Of a DNA stretch of 64,000 nucleotides, positions 1 to 19,900 are shown one piece after another. Source of the stretch: Nematostella vectensis. Taxonomy: Eukaryota; Cnidaria; Anthozoa; Actiniaria; Edwardsiidae. Both the position numbers and the translations under genes were made by a program. The notes beneath the pieces were generated by a model, which saw nothing but the letters and a program-made list of their open reading frames with translations, was not told the origin of the DNA and searched no databases. The stretch spans positions 6,943,501 through 7,007,500 of the forward strand of contig NC_064035.1 in NCBI RefSeq assembly GCF_932526225.1. Reading direction: 5' to 3'. Every line of letters starts with the position of its first letter. Position 1 is the first letter of the stretch.

Positions 1-369
1 GTTCTACGACATTGTTGTAAAGGAATTACTAGAGTAGAAGGACCACTGTGGACGTGGTAAAACTTTTGATAGGACTGGCTACACTTACAGAGATACGCAA
101 GGCGCAATACGTATGAACCAGAGATGGCAAAAGCCAAACAAGTTTGAATAGGTGTTCGCCCCATTTTATGTTTGCACACAATACCTTGTCACGCTAAGCA
201 TCCATTTTCAATAAAATCTTCTTATTCAAATAGCAGACGTTTTCTTTAAGTTATCAAATATACCACAGCACAGAATATTGGTTGTCGTAGGTGTGTATTG
301 AAATGATGCACCTTTTGGTAGAAAGGATAAAACAAATGATAAATACTTCTCCAACGTCTCCATTTCCAG
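1..369. other. Intron sequence at the left edge
   Basis: No exon is recognisable here. It precedes the first visible myosin exon, whose acceptor is the AG at 368-369, so it is best read as the 3' part of an intron of the same gene. The rest of the motor domain lies to the left of the window. Confidence 0.5.
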
Positions 370-7488
<7,119 letters not shown>

Positions 7489-7554
7489 AAACAAACTGTC
7501 AAATGAATTGGTTTGTGATAAAAAAAAAATTAATAGGCACTTAACTAAACACCT

Positions 7555-7768
7555 TATTTCAAATGTTCCACTCGGAGAATGTGCCGTAGCCCGAATAAGA
7601 AAGCTAGCGTAAATAAAAACAAATGCAGTTTTGGAAAGCTGTTGCATTCTTGTTTATGGGCCTGTTAACATTTACATGGCTTTCAGAGACAACATTTAGT
7701 CATTTTACCCATTTTACCCCAACCAATGCGGGTTACGAAACATGTAACGTGCAACCTTATTTGCAGTA
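7555..7768. mobile_element. Diverged copy of a TA-flanked MITE
   Basis: Similar along its length to the better-preserved element at 61457-61714: both share AGCGTAAATAAAA, a run near GCTGT..AATTCTTGTT or GCATTCTTGTT, CTTTCAGA.ACAA and the terminus GTGCAACCTTATTTG. The left terminus here (TTTCAAATGTTCCACTC) is decayed. Confidence 0.6.
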
Positions 7769-8432
7769 GGTATATACACAAATTCACAGAAACTTTGCCT
7801 ACTTGAGTTTTATACTCAGCTATAAAAAAATCTCAAAACTTCAAATAAGGGCATTGCATTAATGCAGTTTATTTTCATTTTATTAACTTTTTAACATTTT
7901 GGTGCAATCCAGTCTCGACAGACGAGAAGGAATGGACAAGGAGGGAAGATTATTTTTCAATAAATATATTTAAAACCATTTCAGTAAAATAATTCCAACT
8001 TTCTCTCAGTTGAGACTATTTTAAATTTTTGTATACTTTTTAATAGAAGATAATTCTGTAATTCACCAACACTTTTGTAAAACAAAATATTTAAATAAAC
8101 AAAGAAAATAGTATGTAGGCAACGAATAGACAATATTTTGAATAATTAAAGAAAAATGCACCAACGTTCTTGTTTGTCGTCAAATTCTTAATATACTCTT
8201 AATGCAAGAACTAGCAAGTCCCATTGCCCTGCGGCAAAAAGCTTATCATAGATTTCCCCACATTTTGTAATAAACATGCTAACATATAAATGATAGTAAA
8301 ATTTTGAATGAATTTCCTGAAACATTCCCCTATTCATCTTATTTGTGGTTTTCTGTGGCGAACCAATGAAAAACAAAAACAGGAAAATAGATTTGCCTTA
8401 TATTTACAAGATTGCCAACATAACATTTACCT

Positions 8433-9217
8433 TTAAGGGCCTATGATTATCTTTTGAGTCCGTTGCTAGGGAAATTTGTTTGTTTTATAAAAGCTTCTGT
8501 TTTTTTCAAATCTCTTGGAACTTTCGACATAAGTGTTTTAGACGTAAATGACGCAAGTGCTGACGTCATCTGACCCCTCCCATGGTCACGTGACCCAGAA
8601 CAGAAAATCGTGTCGGAAAAGCTACTGTTCAAATCTAACATAATTGTTTTTGCAGAAATATTTTAACATTACTATTTTCTAAAAGTTCACGCATCGGATT
8701 TGCGAAATTTTGACACCGCGAGAAATGGCGAATTTTTATGTTCTTCGAAAACCACATATTTGGTAACAACTTTTTCATTTCTTAAAAAATCCCATGCGCT
8801 AGGAATGGTAATATCAGTGGTTTGATTGAAAAAGAATTCACAATTGTTGCAAAATGTTCAAAATTAACGTGTTTTTATCGCGCGAAAATGCCAGCCATCT
8901 TGTTTTTTCGCTATCTATTTTTATTATCGAAAAACATAAAAAAATTGCATATTTTTTCTACAAAATGTCGAATGTTTATTTCAATCTCTTCGAAAAAAAG
9001 AAAAAGGAAAATTAAAGCTGGAGTTTCGAAGAAAATAAAAATAAAAAAAGACTCGACCGGGTAGTGAACCCGGAACGCTTGCTTACGAGCCAAACGCACT
9101 AACCACTGGGCCACGGAATCAAGATGGCAGGCGCGCGGCGATTTTAGTCTATTTAACCGAATGTAGCGCTTTTCCAACGGAGTTTCGTAGCAACGAGATA
9201 GTACCATAGGCCCTTAA
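8433..9217. mobile_element. TTAA-flanked inverted-repeat element
   Basis: TTAA at 8433-8436 is followed by GGGCCTATGAT. The right end shows the inverted CCATAGGCCC followed by TTAA at 9214-9217. Similarity of the termini continues inward with gaps (TATC, CGTTGCTA, GAAA). A TTAA target duplication is typical of piggyBac-type elements. No transposase is seen in the 785 bp. A tRNA-like segment sits near the right end. Confidence 0.6.
9050..9122 (-). repeat. tRNA-like segment (SINE head or tRNA pseudogene)
   Basis: The minus strand reads TGGCCCAGTGGTTAGTGCG (box A-like) and GGGTTCACTACCC (box B-like; TpsiC arm). The anticodon loop is CTCGTAA, with a CGT anticodon (Thr-like). The acceptor stem does not pair and the base of the anticodon stem has a mismatch, so this is not an intact tRNA. 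An A/T-rich tail follows on the minus strand. Confidence 0.55.
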
Positions 9218-9970
9218 GAAGTATATTATACATAATAATTAACCCTAAAACTAAAATTTTCAAAAATATTATTCATCATTTTGTGTTGTGTATCTTATGT
9301 CTTTTGCTATACTTTTTTGTCTTGGCCAATTAAATTTCTTAAATATTCAAAGGCATTTTGACATGTCAGCGTGCACTTGCCTATAGGTGGTTGCCTATTT
9401 CTTACATGGAACACTTATTTAAGACGGAGACTGCGCTTACGGTCAAATTCTAGACTTGTTTCATTCAAATTAATTAGGTGATTTTATAGCTACATACAGT
9501 AGCCTAGTAAGCCTAATTTCTGCCAACAAAGATGGTTGGGTGGACAGTGCGATCGTCCCTGTCCTCTATAAACTGTGACTGTTTATAGCTTATGCTTTAT
9601 AGTTTTGTCTACACAAAGCACGTCTTTTGAGAATCGAAAGTGGACATTCGGCCGTTGTGGGGGGTGCGTTCGCACAACTTGCACCCCTCCCCCCCTGGGT
9701 ACGGGCCTGATGTCGTCATTCATCGTCGAAGCAGGTTAAATTATACTAAAAAAAAATCCATTTCACGACGTCTCTATGCTCTTCAAATTTGTTTGGAAGT
9801 GGATGGGGGCATGTGTGTAAGGCCAAACTGTCAGGAGCCAGAGCAAAGGACGTGCTCGGTTGTATGTCTGTTTGATGGCCATCTGAACAGCGTGAGGAAT
9901 CAGGGAAAGTCCTTCTAAGCCCCTAACAGCTGCTTCACCTCAGCAAAAATGACACAGAACGTCTAAGATA

Positions 9971-12900
9971 TCAAGAGTGATCCTCTTTATGGGCTGGACT
10001 TTCTATCGAAGGCGAGGTGCCATGTCCAGGTAGACACCGATTAACACCTGGGGTGTTGTTGGGCTCCTCGTTGTGATACCGATGCCGCACAAGTGGTAGG
10101 AAAGCTTGCGGAGCTGAAATGATTGGTCGCTCACGAACTAGGCTTGTGCTGTATGGTGTAAGGCCGGGCCAAGTGGGGCATACGATGGGGCATGGTAAAG
10201 ACTGTAGGGGTAGTGTAAGGGGGGCAGTAGGAGGGAACCGCATGAAGCCAGTCAAAATTTGGGACTGGTTGTAGTTGTTGGTCTGTGGAGGGCACGCGGT
10301 CTGGCAGAGCAAATCGTAATCAAAAGTCCCAATTGCGGGAATTTGGTCTTGATGAATGGCGGGAAATTCTGATCGGTTAGCCTGTGGTTGGCTTAGTCGA
10401 GTTGATTAAGTTTGTGGGAATCGTTCGCGCGGAATAATTGATGACAGTCGGGTTTCCTGTGGTGGCTCTCTTCGGCAAGAAGCGAAACTAGAGGATATTA
10501 AACTTGTATCATGAGAAGATCTGAGCGTATTGGTAACACCTTTAAACTCTTTTCTAGTACCGTCCTGGTTATTTGTTTTGAAATCATCCTGCGAGATCGT
10601 CTTACTGGATAATGTCGAACCTGGGATGGTCCGGGGAGTAATGGACGCTATTGATTCGCCTTTTCCTGACGGAGACTGTGTGCTTGCCTGTACGGCGCCA
10701 GTTTTCTTTCTAACAGTCACTGGGAAAAGCTCCATCGGTTTGTGTTTTATCTTTTCTTATTTGATTATGCTCTCTTTTCCAGAAGCCATCTCTGTTTTCT
10801 GCTGTTTTTCTGCCGGAGCGATTTGATCGTCAGTTGACGCTGTTGCCACAATGCCTTTTTGACAGTACCTTTGTATTACAGGTGCGGGTCTGGAAGTTTC
10901 TACTGTCTCGGTTGCTTTCACACGTGTACTCTCTGCCATCTGGTTCCTCGTCTCAGCCTTCTCTGGAGTATTCACAATACTTTTCCTGTTTCCGGCTCCA
11001 TTCTCTACCTTACACCTTCTATGTTTTATCCCCGCCGGTTTAAAGGCCAGGGGCGAGGTCCTAGGGGTGCAAGAGATACTCATTGTCCGGTTTCCGGGTG
11101 CTCTCTCGGTCCTCCGTATGCTTGCGCTAACATTTTCTGATGTCGGATTCCCGGCCGCACTGCTAGGAGTGTAAGCGACACTGCTTGCCTTTTTTCTGAC
11201 CTCACTCTCACCCTTTTGCATTCTTGCCTCGACCTCCCATGGTGTAGAAGTCACGGGCGTGCTGTTAGGGATGTAACAAATCCTGTTACAGGCTATATTC
11301 TCAGCCTTCCGCATCCTTGCCTCGACCTTCCCTTGAAAAGACGTGGTGCTAGAAGTAGCGACTCTTCTCTAAGCCTTTCTCATTCTTACACCGACCTCCC
11401 CTTGTGCTTTGGCATCCCCTTGTGTAGACAGGCTGCTAGAGTTACCGACTTTATTTTCGGCCTTCTGCATTATTGCACTGACCTTTCCTGTTGTAGGCCT
11501 AGGGGTGCTGCTAAGGGTGTAGGCTCTACTTCTTGTACTTTTACCGGTTCCACCCTCCGCCTTCCGCAATCTTGATTTCAAATCCCCTGGTATGAAGGTG
11601 CCGGGTAGGTTGCTGGAGGTGTTATGGACACTGCTTGCCCTCTTGCCGGCTCCACTCTCAGATTTCTGCATGCTTGCCTCAACCCTTCCTGATGTAGAGG
11701 CCCATGTATTGCTGCTTAACTTGTAAGGTACACTTCTTTCCCTTTTGCCAGCTCCACTCTCTGGCTTCCGCATTCTTGCCTCGACCTCCCCCCTCCCAGA
11801 AGCCCTGGGCGTACTGCTAGTGGTGTTGGGGACACTTTTCCTTTTTCTGGCTCCTCCACTCTCTGCCTTCCGCTTTCGTGCTCCGACCTTCCCAGCTCTG
11901 GGTACACTCATAATATAGGTGCTACTACATCTGTTGCCTGTTCTCAGCCTTTCGCATTCTTGTTTCTACATTTCCTGGTGTATCAACCCCAGTCATGCTT
12001 TTAGGTGTATAAGTGATATCACTTCTATTGCATGATGAACTATAAGGTGTTTGGATCCTACCCTGGACTTCCGCCGACGTACTGGATCCGGCTACTCTGC
12101 TTTTGGGGACGTTTAATGGACCATTTCCTGCTCCATTTTCAGCCTTATGCATTCTTGCCACGTCCCCTGTTTCATTTGTCCCAGACACAACGATAAGGGT
12201 ATATGGGGCGCTGCCCGGCAAGTGAGCTGGCTGTAGCCTAGCTAGCACATCCCCTGATGACGCCAGCCCGGTCACATTACTGACGCTGCCTTCACTGCTA
12301 CCGATTTCAGTCTCAGCTCTTTGCACCCTCCCTTCGACCTCCCCCATTGAATGAGCCCCGTCCTTACTAATGATGTCATAAGGAACGTTGTTTAGCGTGC
12401 CTCTTGTTTCATTCTTAGTTGCTTGCATCTTAGCTAGTACATCTCCTGAGGCGCTAGCCCCGGTAACAGTTGGAAATGTTATAAAGGACGCTGTTTAGTT
12501 TGTTTAGGATTCCACTCCCTAATGTTTGCATCTTAGCTAGTACGGGGTACCATCCCCGACAATAGTGCTGACGTTAAAAAGGAAGTTGTTTAGTGTGTTT
12601 CTCGCTTCACTCCCATCTGTTTGTACTCTAGTCAGTATATCTCTTGGGGTACTATCCCCGGCCATACTATTGATGTTATAAGGATCGTTGTTTAGTGTGC
12701 TCGCTTCACCTCTAGCTGTTTGAATTCTAGCTAGCACTTCCTCTGATGGACTAGTCCTACTAGTGCTTGTAGCAGAGGAAACGCTGCTTGTACTCTCGAC
12801 ATCTCCACACGACTTTGTTTTTTTACGTAATACCACGGCGACGATACCAGCCTTGCCCACCCTGAGGTGATCCTCGTCTCGCTCCATAACTTGGGGATAA

Positions 12901-13139
12901 TGTGCCTCTAAAATGACCCTTTGGCTTGACACACGCCTTAGTGAGCCGTCCGCCTTGTAATAAACCCTTGTGATTATCGGGACTTGCTCTTTTATGTTAT
13001 CAGCTTGCCCTTGCTCGGTGACCGCTGCTTTCTTTTGACTGTCGCTGCTGTTTTCACCCAACGATTTTGAGTTTTTTAAGTCGATTTGGGAAGGCGACAC
13101 CGCTTTGTTCGCTCTCAAACTTTGCATATTCTCTAACAT
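9971..13139 (-). pseudogene. Broken gene of about 34-residue tandem repeats
   Basis: I do not recognise the family. Starting at the ATG complementary to 13137-13139, a non-repeated N-terminal part of about 115 residues (including RVYYKADGSLRRVSSQRV) is followed by about 17 degenerate repeats. Early units resemble DVLARIQTARGEASTLNND; later ones resemble EARMRKAESGAGKR...SVPY..SSTP. Several adjacent units are exactly 34 residues (102 bp). Reading is interrupted: a frameshift near 12536, another near 12460, one near 11925, then one frame from about 11940 to 9971 broken only by TAG at 11369-11371, TAA at 10757-10759 and TAA at 10406-10408. The tail below 10760 is not obviously repetitive. Long residual frames suggest recent decay, or a real gene with introns or assembly errors. 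No convincing splice sites remove the stops. Confidence 0.55.
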
Positions 13140-14449
13140 GCTCTTTTTCTCCGCGATCTTGTTTTCTATTTTAATTACGCTTTTACTTGACCCTTTTCAG
13201 CATTCATATTCGCCGATTGTTCTATATTGTATTTGATTTCGAACAAAATCCGACCGCAACTTTTACCTGAACGAAAAAATAAGTCACGAATGACGTGGAC
13301 CAAGGTGCAAAAGCGTTGCTAAACGACGACCCTGTACACAGCTATGTCACGACTATGTCCCGAGCCCGACACATATGATACACAGTAAAACCCGATTAAC
13401 TCGAACTCTGACAGCAGACAAACATAAGTTTGGGGTTGGGGACGATTGAACACCTATCTGAACCTATATGAGCTGGTTCTATCTAGTTCTATACTAACCA
13501 TGAACATCGTTATTCATATAATCGTGGTGATGCCTAAACTCTCTTAAAAAGATAATCAAATCGCACAAAATCTATATGTTTTTAACATATCAAGTAACGA
13601 GGAGAAAACTCAAGTTACCGTACACTGTGCGGGAAGTTGAAAATTAAGTCTTGTAACTCATCGAATAAACGGCAAATTAGAATAGTCCTGAATCGAGTAG
13701 GCGGATACTAACGTATGCTGGAATAACCGCCTGGCGCTTTTTTTGATCTCTAATGTCCCAAGCGAGGTCATTATTTCTCTAGATAAAATGAGTGCTTTTT
13801 ACCACGTAAAGGGGGTAAAAATCCTCTCAGAAAAATAACAAAGCAAGCTTGATAAAATTAGGCGTGGCGTTTAGTGAAGCGTCAGTTTTTATTACTTCCA
13901 TTTATCGTAAGTCCTACTCAGTCAATATCAAAAAAACGTTCCATCTCATCATCGCCGTTCCTTTTAATAGAAAAGTTGTTGAACTTAGGCGAAACGTTTA
14001 TGCGGGGGACTATTTATATTTTTCCTCTTAGTCGAGGCGCTTCGGGAAATAGCCCCGTCCCCAGGCTCCTCGCTACACGGTTTCTTGTTAGTGACGTCAT
14101 GTTTGAATTGCCGCCTGTCAGCGTACAACAATCCGCCACAATCCGCCATTTTGAAAATAAAAAATGACCGCGTTGCATCATGCGGACTATGAAAAAGGGC
14201 TGACAAAAGAGAAGCCTGGGAATGAGGATATTCGGGAAGAGGTGTTTATTCTTACAATAAAGGTGCTGCTTATCTGCGATTATAAACAAAAAAAAAAAAA
14301 CATAACTATCGTATGGTGTTCTTGCAGGCTCTGAGTGTGTCGGTGCGGCTTTCATCGAGATATAATGTGTTGTGTAGTTAGACGAATACAATTGAACTGT
14401 AAGTGAATTTCACGTTCATAAAAAAGCAGTGATCACTTGAGAATGATTA
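13140..14449. other. Spacer; nothing coding seen
   Basis: AT-rich, with short ORFs only. CAGTAAAACCCGATTAACTC at 13383 resembles the terminus of a Tc1/pogo-type element, but I could not find a matching right end. It would include the upstream region of the repeat pseudogene. Confidence 0.4.
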
Positions 14450-15818
14450 CAGTGGAACCTCTTTATAACGGACCTCTATTAAGCGGACACCCTCTATTCA
14501 GCGGACACCAACCGAAGTCCCGATTTTTTGCCACTTAAATTCAGTAAATGATACCTCCATTAAGCGGACACCTCTATTAAGCGGACGCAGACACATTTCA
14601 CGGTCCTGTCTTAAACAATCTCTGTATTTTTTACCTTTATTCAGCGGACACCGTGCGGTTACCTTTTTCGGGAATTCTTATAATAATTTCATGGAACCGG
14701 CCAAACGACATAACCATTAACGATACACTTTGCTTAGAAACTTTATTTTACAAAAAGTAAGCAAAATACGCTGAGACTTGTACAGCTCTCATTGAAAAAT
14801 ACCTATTCCAATATCAAGATAATCTTTCTTCCGAAGAATTCGACCTCGAAGACCCAGCCTTTAGATTCCGGCATTATTGCAAATTGGAAGATCCATTACA
14901 AAAAGTGAATGCTTCGATTTATCTGTAGCGAAGTTTCAGCTACAATAACTGCGTCGGACATTGTGAAGTCAATCGACGTGCTCATGTCAATAGAGTGGGG
15001 TAAGCAGGCGTGGGATGAAGTACAGGAAAGCACTATCATTAAGTGCTTTAAGAGCACTGGTCTTTACCCTGATACTGAACCTGTAGACGACGACCCGTTT
15101 GAGGGAGAAGACCTTGTACAACATGAACAAATCGGCACCATGTTAGCAACGCTAGGTGCTCCCTGTACCGCACAGGAATTTTTAGATATTGATGCTAACG
15201 AGCCAACCTGTCAGCTAGTTTTAGATCCAAACCGTGCAGACTGGAGAGACCAGGCCAGGGAGATTCTATAGGACGATATGACTCAGGAGGAAGATGAAAC
15301 AAATAGTGATGACAATGAACCCGACGTACAGATAGTAGGGACAAAAGAGACGACCCTGACATTAGCAGAAGGTACATTGCATGGTGAACGTCTTCGTCAA
15401 TTCGCCGAAGACAAAGGGCACGAGGAACTGTCTCTTGTTTTTGCTCGCGCAAATGACATTCTGTATTCTTTACAATTAGCAGGACAAAAGAAGCAAACTA
15501 CGGTAGATAGCTTTTTTAAATAGGGAGCGTAGTCTCTACCTTTTAACTTCATGATTTGTAACTTCGTGTACACTTCGCCATTGTTTTGTTTCAGGTGTTA
15601 TACAGTACACCAAATGCTGTAGACAATCGCGTCTCAACAATATGAAAATTGCGCAAACAATGTACGGAGACTGCTAGTTATGCACTCTAAGGTAGTTAAA
15701 GTCAATAAAAAATGTGTTTACTCTCGAATTTGATCGAAAAAAAGTCGACCTCCATTAAGCGGACACCTCGGACACTTTTCACGGTCCCGAGGGTGTCCGT
15801 TATATAGAGGTTCCACTG
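14450..15818 (+). mobile_element. Defective pogo/Tigger-like DNA transposon
   Basis: Inverted termini: CAGTGGAACCTCTTTATAAC at 14450 and the complement of CAGTGGAACCTCTATATAAC ending at 15818, flanked by TA (14448-14449 and 15819-15820). Near each end the motif ATTAAGCGGACACC recurs, and the right end also has CACGGTCC. Only the 3' part of a transposase remains (14909-15523), so the element is internally deleted. Confidence 0.88.
14909..15523 (+). pseudogene. Tigger/pogo transposase C-terminal remnant
   Basis: One frame runs from 14909 to the TAG at 15269-15271 and continues in the same frame to the TAG at 15521-15523. Seen: AWDEVQESTIIKCFKSTGLY, a typical segment after the DDE domain in CENP-B/Tigger/jerky proteins, then acidic linkers and a C-terminus KKQTTVDSFFK that is characteristic of this group. 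The catalytic DDE core and the DNA-binding domains are missing, so it cannot transpose on its own. Confidence 0.8.
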
Positions 15819-16911
15819 TATAATGCAAATGCAATGTTGACGACTATGAACACCATATCCTATTAAGTAGCTCAGCGAACCTCAGCAAAACGTGATATAA
15901 ATCACCCCCCCCCCCCCCCCCCCCCGCAAGTTTTCATTGTTTTACTAACGGTTGACTGAGAACAGCGGATATTCTGCAAAAGCTTAGCCGTTTGAAGTCC
16001 TCGATCAGCCCTCCTGCCGTTGCTTATAACAACTCTCCCGGCAGTTTAGATAAACTTCTCGACTTTTCTAGAACTTACAAAAACAGGAATTCCTGTATCC
16101 AAGATCTATGTATCCTCTTGCAGATGTGGACGTGATTCCTATTCCAAAATTTAGCCTTTTTTGTTTTAGTAAACAATAGTTATCACTTTGAAGGAAGTGT
16201 ACACCGCACAAGCTAAGCAGGTCGGCATCACGCCAAAGCTAATAAGTGACTCGCTAAGCATGTGTACTCGTAAGATTTCACCAATCTATTTGTTGCAGCA
16301 ATATCCGATTTTACCCAATCGCTGTGCAGTTTTATTTTGAAAAATTCTTACTCTTCGGATCTCGTGATTTGAATAGATGGCGTGAGCACCGTCAAAAGTA
16401 TATTCATGAATAATAAATTCATTTTTTTGCAAATGCACGCATGAGATACGTGCTTAAGATTAGAAATTAAACTTCGAAAACGAGGACGGCTTAGCCCTTG
16501 TAGTGTAGACTATTCAACAAATAGCTACTTTTACCATAGTCAATTCCAGACTGTTTACGAATTGCACTTGTTTTTTTAATGAACTAGTCTTGTATAATAG
16601 CACGCTACCAATGCTATGTGCCCCCAGGGATCGATTACTGCACCGTGGAACAATAAAGTGAACGATCACTTTCGTGATATATCCATTAAGTTGGTGACTA
16701 TAAAGGCGTATCAAAATGATATATCAACAATAACCTCAGAACATTGCGAGAGATCAAGAGCTTGTTTCTTTATGTAACAGGTAGCTGAAGATTTAGACCA
16801 CGCGAAAACTAACTTTTTGTTACGCAAGTTGCGCAAACAAAATGGATCAATGAAGACGGCATTTCAACAAGATTTACCTACTAGCCTCTTTTTATACCTT
16901 GAAACGAGAAA
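15819..16911. other. Spacer upstream of the SAM-RA-PDZ gene
   Basis: Contains a run of about 22 C at 15903-15925 and no clear exon. It must hold the promoter and any 5' untranslated exon of the gene starting at 16912. I see no decisive core promoter motif. Confidence 0.4.
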
Positions 16912-19900
16912 ATGTTAACAGCTAGCCACACTTGCGCCATGTTAACGGAGAAACCAATCCTATCCGAGGTGCAACACTGGACGGAGCGTGATGTCTACTG
17001 GTGGCTTCATGCCAGACATGTTGGACAGCGCACTAGAAGATTATTTTATGGTAAGCTAATATTTACTGCTAAACATATTAAAAAAAAGTGTTCGAATTCA
17101 AATGAAATGACTCAACATTGAAAAGGTCTTGATTTATCATGGCAATGATCTTTATAATGTTGTTAATATCTCGTACCAAAGGCATACTTCATAGGTTGTC
17201 TTGTTACACTAAACATTTTGATGACGGACTTGTTTTTTGTTGTTGGTCTCGTCGGTCTTTTCAGTTTGTCCATCGCCTTATTCTATGTTTGTCAGTCGCA
17301 TTGTTGTAGCCTGCGTAGCGGCTCAAGGGGAAGGGGAGGGGAACCGCTAGGCAGGCTACATTGTTGTGCCTTTGCGTAAGGTTTTAAGAGTATTCTTTAA
17401 AACAACCATCTGTAGCAATAGACAATTTGATCCGCAAAACAAGCGCACACTCAAAATCCGACATCACAAAAATCATTGCAAGGAGCTAAAAATCAATTCA
17501 ATTCAATTTTAGATCATCATATTGACGGTAAAAAGCTTTACAGTGTAAACGGCCATTATCTAGGTGAGTCATGTGGGGAACTTAATCATTTTGCTTATTA
17601 TTCTTTGCTTTCCGACACTCATGAGTTAATACCACGTTAGAGCGATTCCTAAAAAAAAGCCTCAATACTTTGTTCAAGGTGACCTTGAAAATCTTAATAA
17701 CAAAGGTATTTATATGCGTAGCTCGTTAACAACTTATAAAAGGTTAGCTCGCACGTAGTTTCGGTAAACACTTTGTCATTTACTAGTCCATAAACGCTCC
17801 AATACCGAGGTCACTAACGCAATCAATGCCTGGTGTCATTTACACACATTTCCATATATTCCTAGCTCCGGGCTGTGTTCACCATCGTCACCATAGAAAC
17901 CAGAGGCTTAACTGAAGCCTGGGCTTATAACGGGAATATAACGATGAAAATTTCATTTCCGCAGTGTCCGAAGATTCACAGGGAATATTTAGTCAAGAAT
18001 TACAATCGTTGAATTTGGGGAAGGAGGTTTAGAAAGAAACTGGGAAATTGTTTTGTATTCTGTCGGGTGTTCTCGGTCGTAGTTTAAGCTTCATTTTGTC
18101 ATCAGCTTGGCTGGGTTAATTATGATGCGACTTGAATCTGACCCATCTGACTATCAAGGCTTTTTCAAAATAGTCGTTGGGTATTGAAGAAAAGACCATC
18201 ATGCAGACCATCATGCCTTCCGCCGCAAATTTTACCAGGAACTCCTGGGCATGAAAATAAATATCAGAAATTGTGCTAAAACCTTCGTGAAATGTGTGCA
18301 TACAAAAATTGATTTTTTGCATAAAAATAGAATTCAAACTTTTTATTTCCTTGAGAATGCAGTTGTCTCAGGTGACAACTCTAAATCGTACAATCTCCCG
18401 CGAGATAGTAAATTTCTCATCCTCGAGGACCCAGTGCGTCGTGGGGATCGGGCACACAGGGAGCGCGGCGCGAGAAAGAAACAGGCTGAAAGACGCCATT
18501 CATCCTGTTTCTATCTTGCTTATCGCTCCCTGTGTGCCCGATCTCCGCGACTCCCTGGGTCCCCGAGGATGAGATTTTTTACGGACAAAAATTGTATCTG
18601 GCGACAACTATCGAGGGTTATATGAGGAGTGGGGGCGGAAACCTCCTTTAGTACAGATGTCAGCCCGTCTCGCTTCTACCGCCATGTGTGATCAGCTTTT
18701 TCATCCTGAGCACACAGCACTTCCATGCCCCGTGAGCTATTTACTTATCGACTTATCATGCACACACATTCCATGTGGGACACACCGTCCATCAGGGCTG
18801 ACTAAATCCTTTTTAATTGATGTGGTTAAAATGATGAGTGTAGGAAGTCTTGAATTTATCGAAAACACGTAAAAAACGGTCACCCAATACGTTTGACCTC
18901 ATTTGTGGCTTGTCTGGTTTGGATGAATCCAGATAAAAACAATTGGTATGTTTGCTATTATAAAAAAAGAAAATTGCCTTTACCTCCATCCCTATGTACA
19001 TTTTGCTATAATAAAAAGCCTGGTAAGTTTTTCTGGTCCTATGGAATACGCTGAATGTGGGGTGGTGGGTGTCTAGTCACAAGAAACTTGTAACAGATAG
19101 CCCTCTTTTTCTCGTGGATTCACTTCGTCTTGACACATGCCAAGAGCTGAGGATAATATTTCAAATTCCAATCTTTATCGTCATCCGTCTTTTATTTCCA
19201 CCTGTGGTGCTAAATAAACACCAACTAGTTGATTACTCGGAAAGGCTTATCGCGGTACCCATCTCGGAGAGTTTTTACAAGGAAAGACTGCCATCAAGAC
19301 TGTTAGATTCATACAATAGACTACAAGGATGGCGCAAGCTCTTCAGAGCTCCGGGTCTGATTTTTGGGTTCCTGTTAAGATTACCATCGCAGCCTCGCAG
19401 GATCTATTATAGAGAATAGTAACGTATCTGGGGCTGACTTAGTCCGTACAAAAGCAGCCAAAATCTTCTTAGCAAGATGAGCGTCTTCTTTGCGAACCTT
19501 GGCATAAATGGAGGTGAGCCTGAAAGAGCTGTGTTTTACCTTAACGCTTACCGTAAGCAGAGGGATGTTGTGTATTTAACACCAGAGCAGGTCGAGCAAA
19601 ACGTTTAGAAAAGCACCTGCGTTTTCTTGAGCATTACTTTCAGGGAATTCTTCACATAATTTTGCCGGTCGATCTTTGATTACACTTTTGTAATATTAAA
19701 CAATTCAAGTGTTTTATTTTGTAAACTAATAATTGCATTTCGGATAGAGGGCCTATCCATCTCCGCATCATATCAAGAAAACTGAAATAAGTGAGTGTTT
19801 CCACTCCATTGAAGACATGTTTACTTGTATAATAATTTTATTTTGAAAGAAATAGAAAACGACGAGTTCCAATTTGTGACAAATTCTTTACACTAAGAAA

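Larger units (their letters stand above)
7489..9970. other. Spacer between the myosin gene and the repeat pseudogene
   Basis: Apart from the two elements listed separately (7555-7768 and 8433-9217) I see no coding exon. Near 9690 a GGGTACGGGCCTG terminus, also found at 32226-32238, marks another dispersed-repeat fragment. Confidence 0.5.

Noticed and set aside
9050-9122. Functional tRNA-Thr
   Set aside because: The acceptor stem does not pair and the anticodon stem has a mismatch; better read as a SINE head or pseudogene.
19057-19419. 120-codon + strand ORF in the large SAM-gene intron
   Set aside because: No family recognised and no splice partners; it cannot be supported as a gene.
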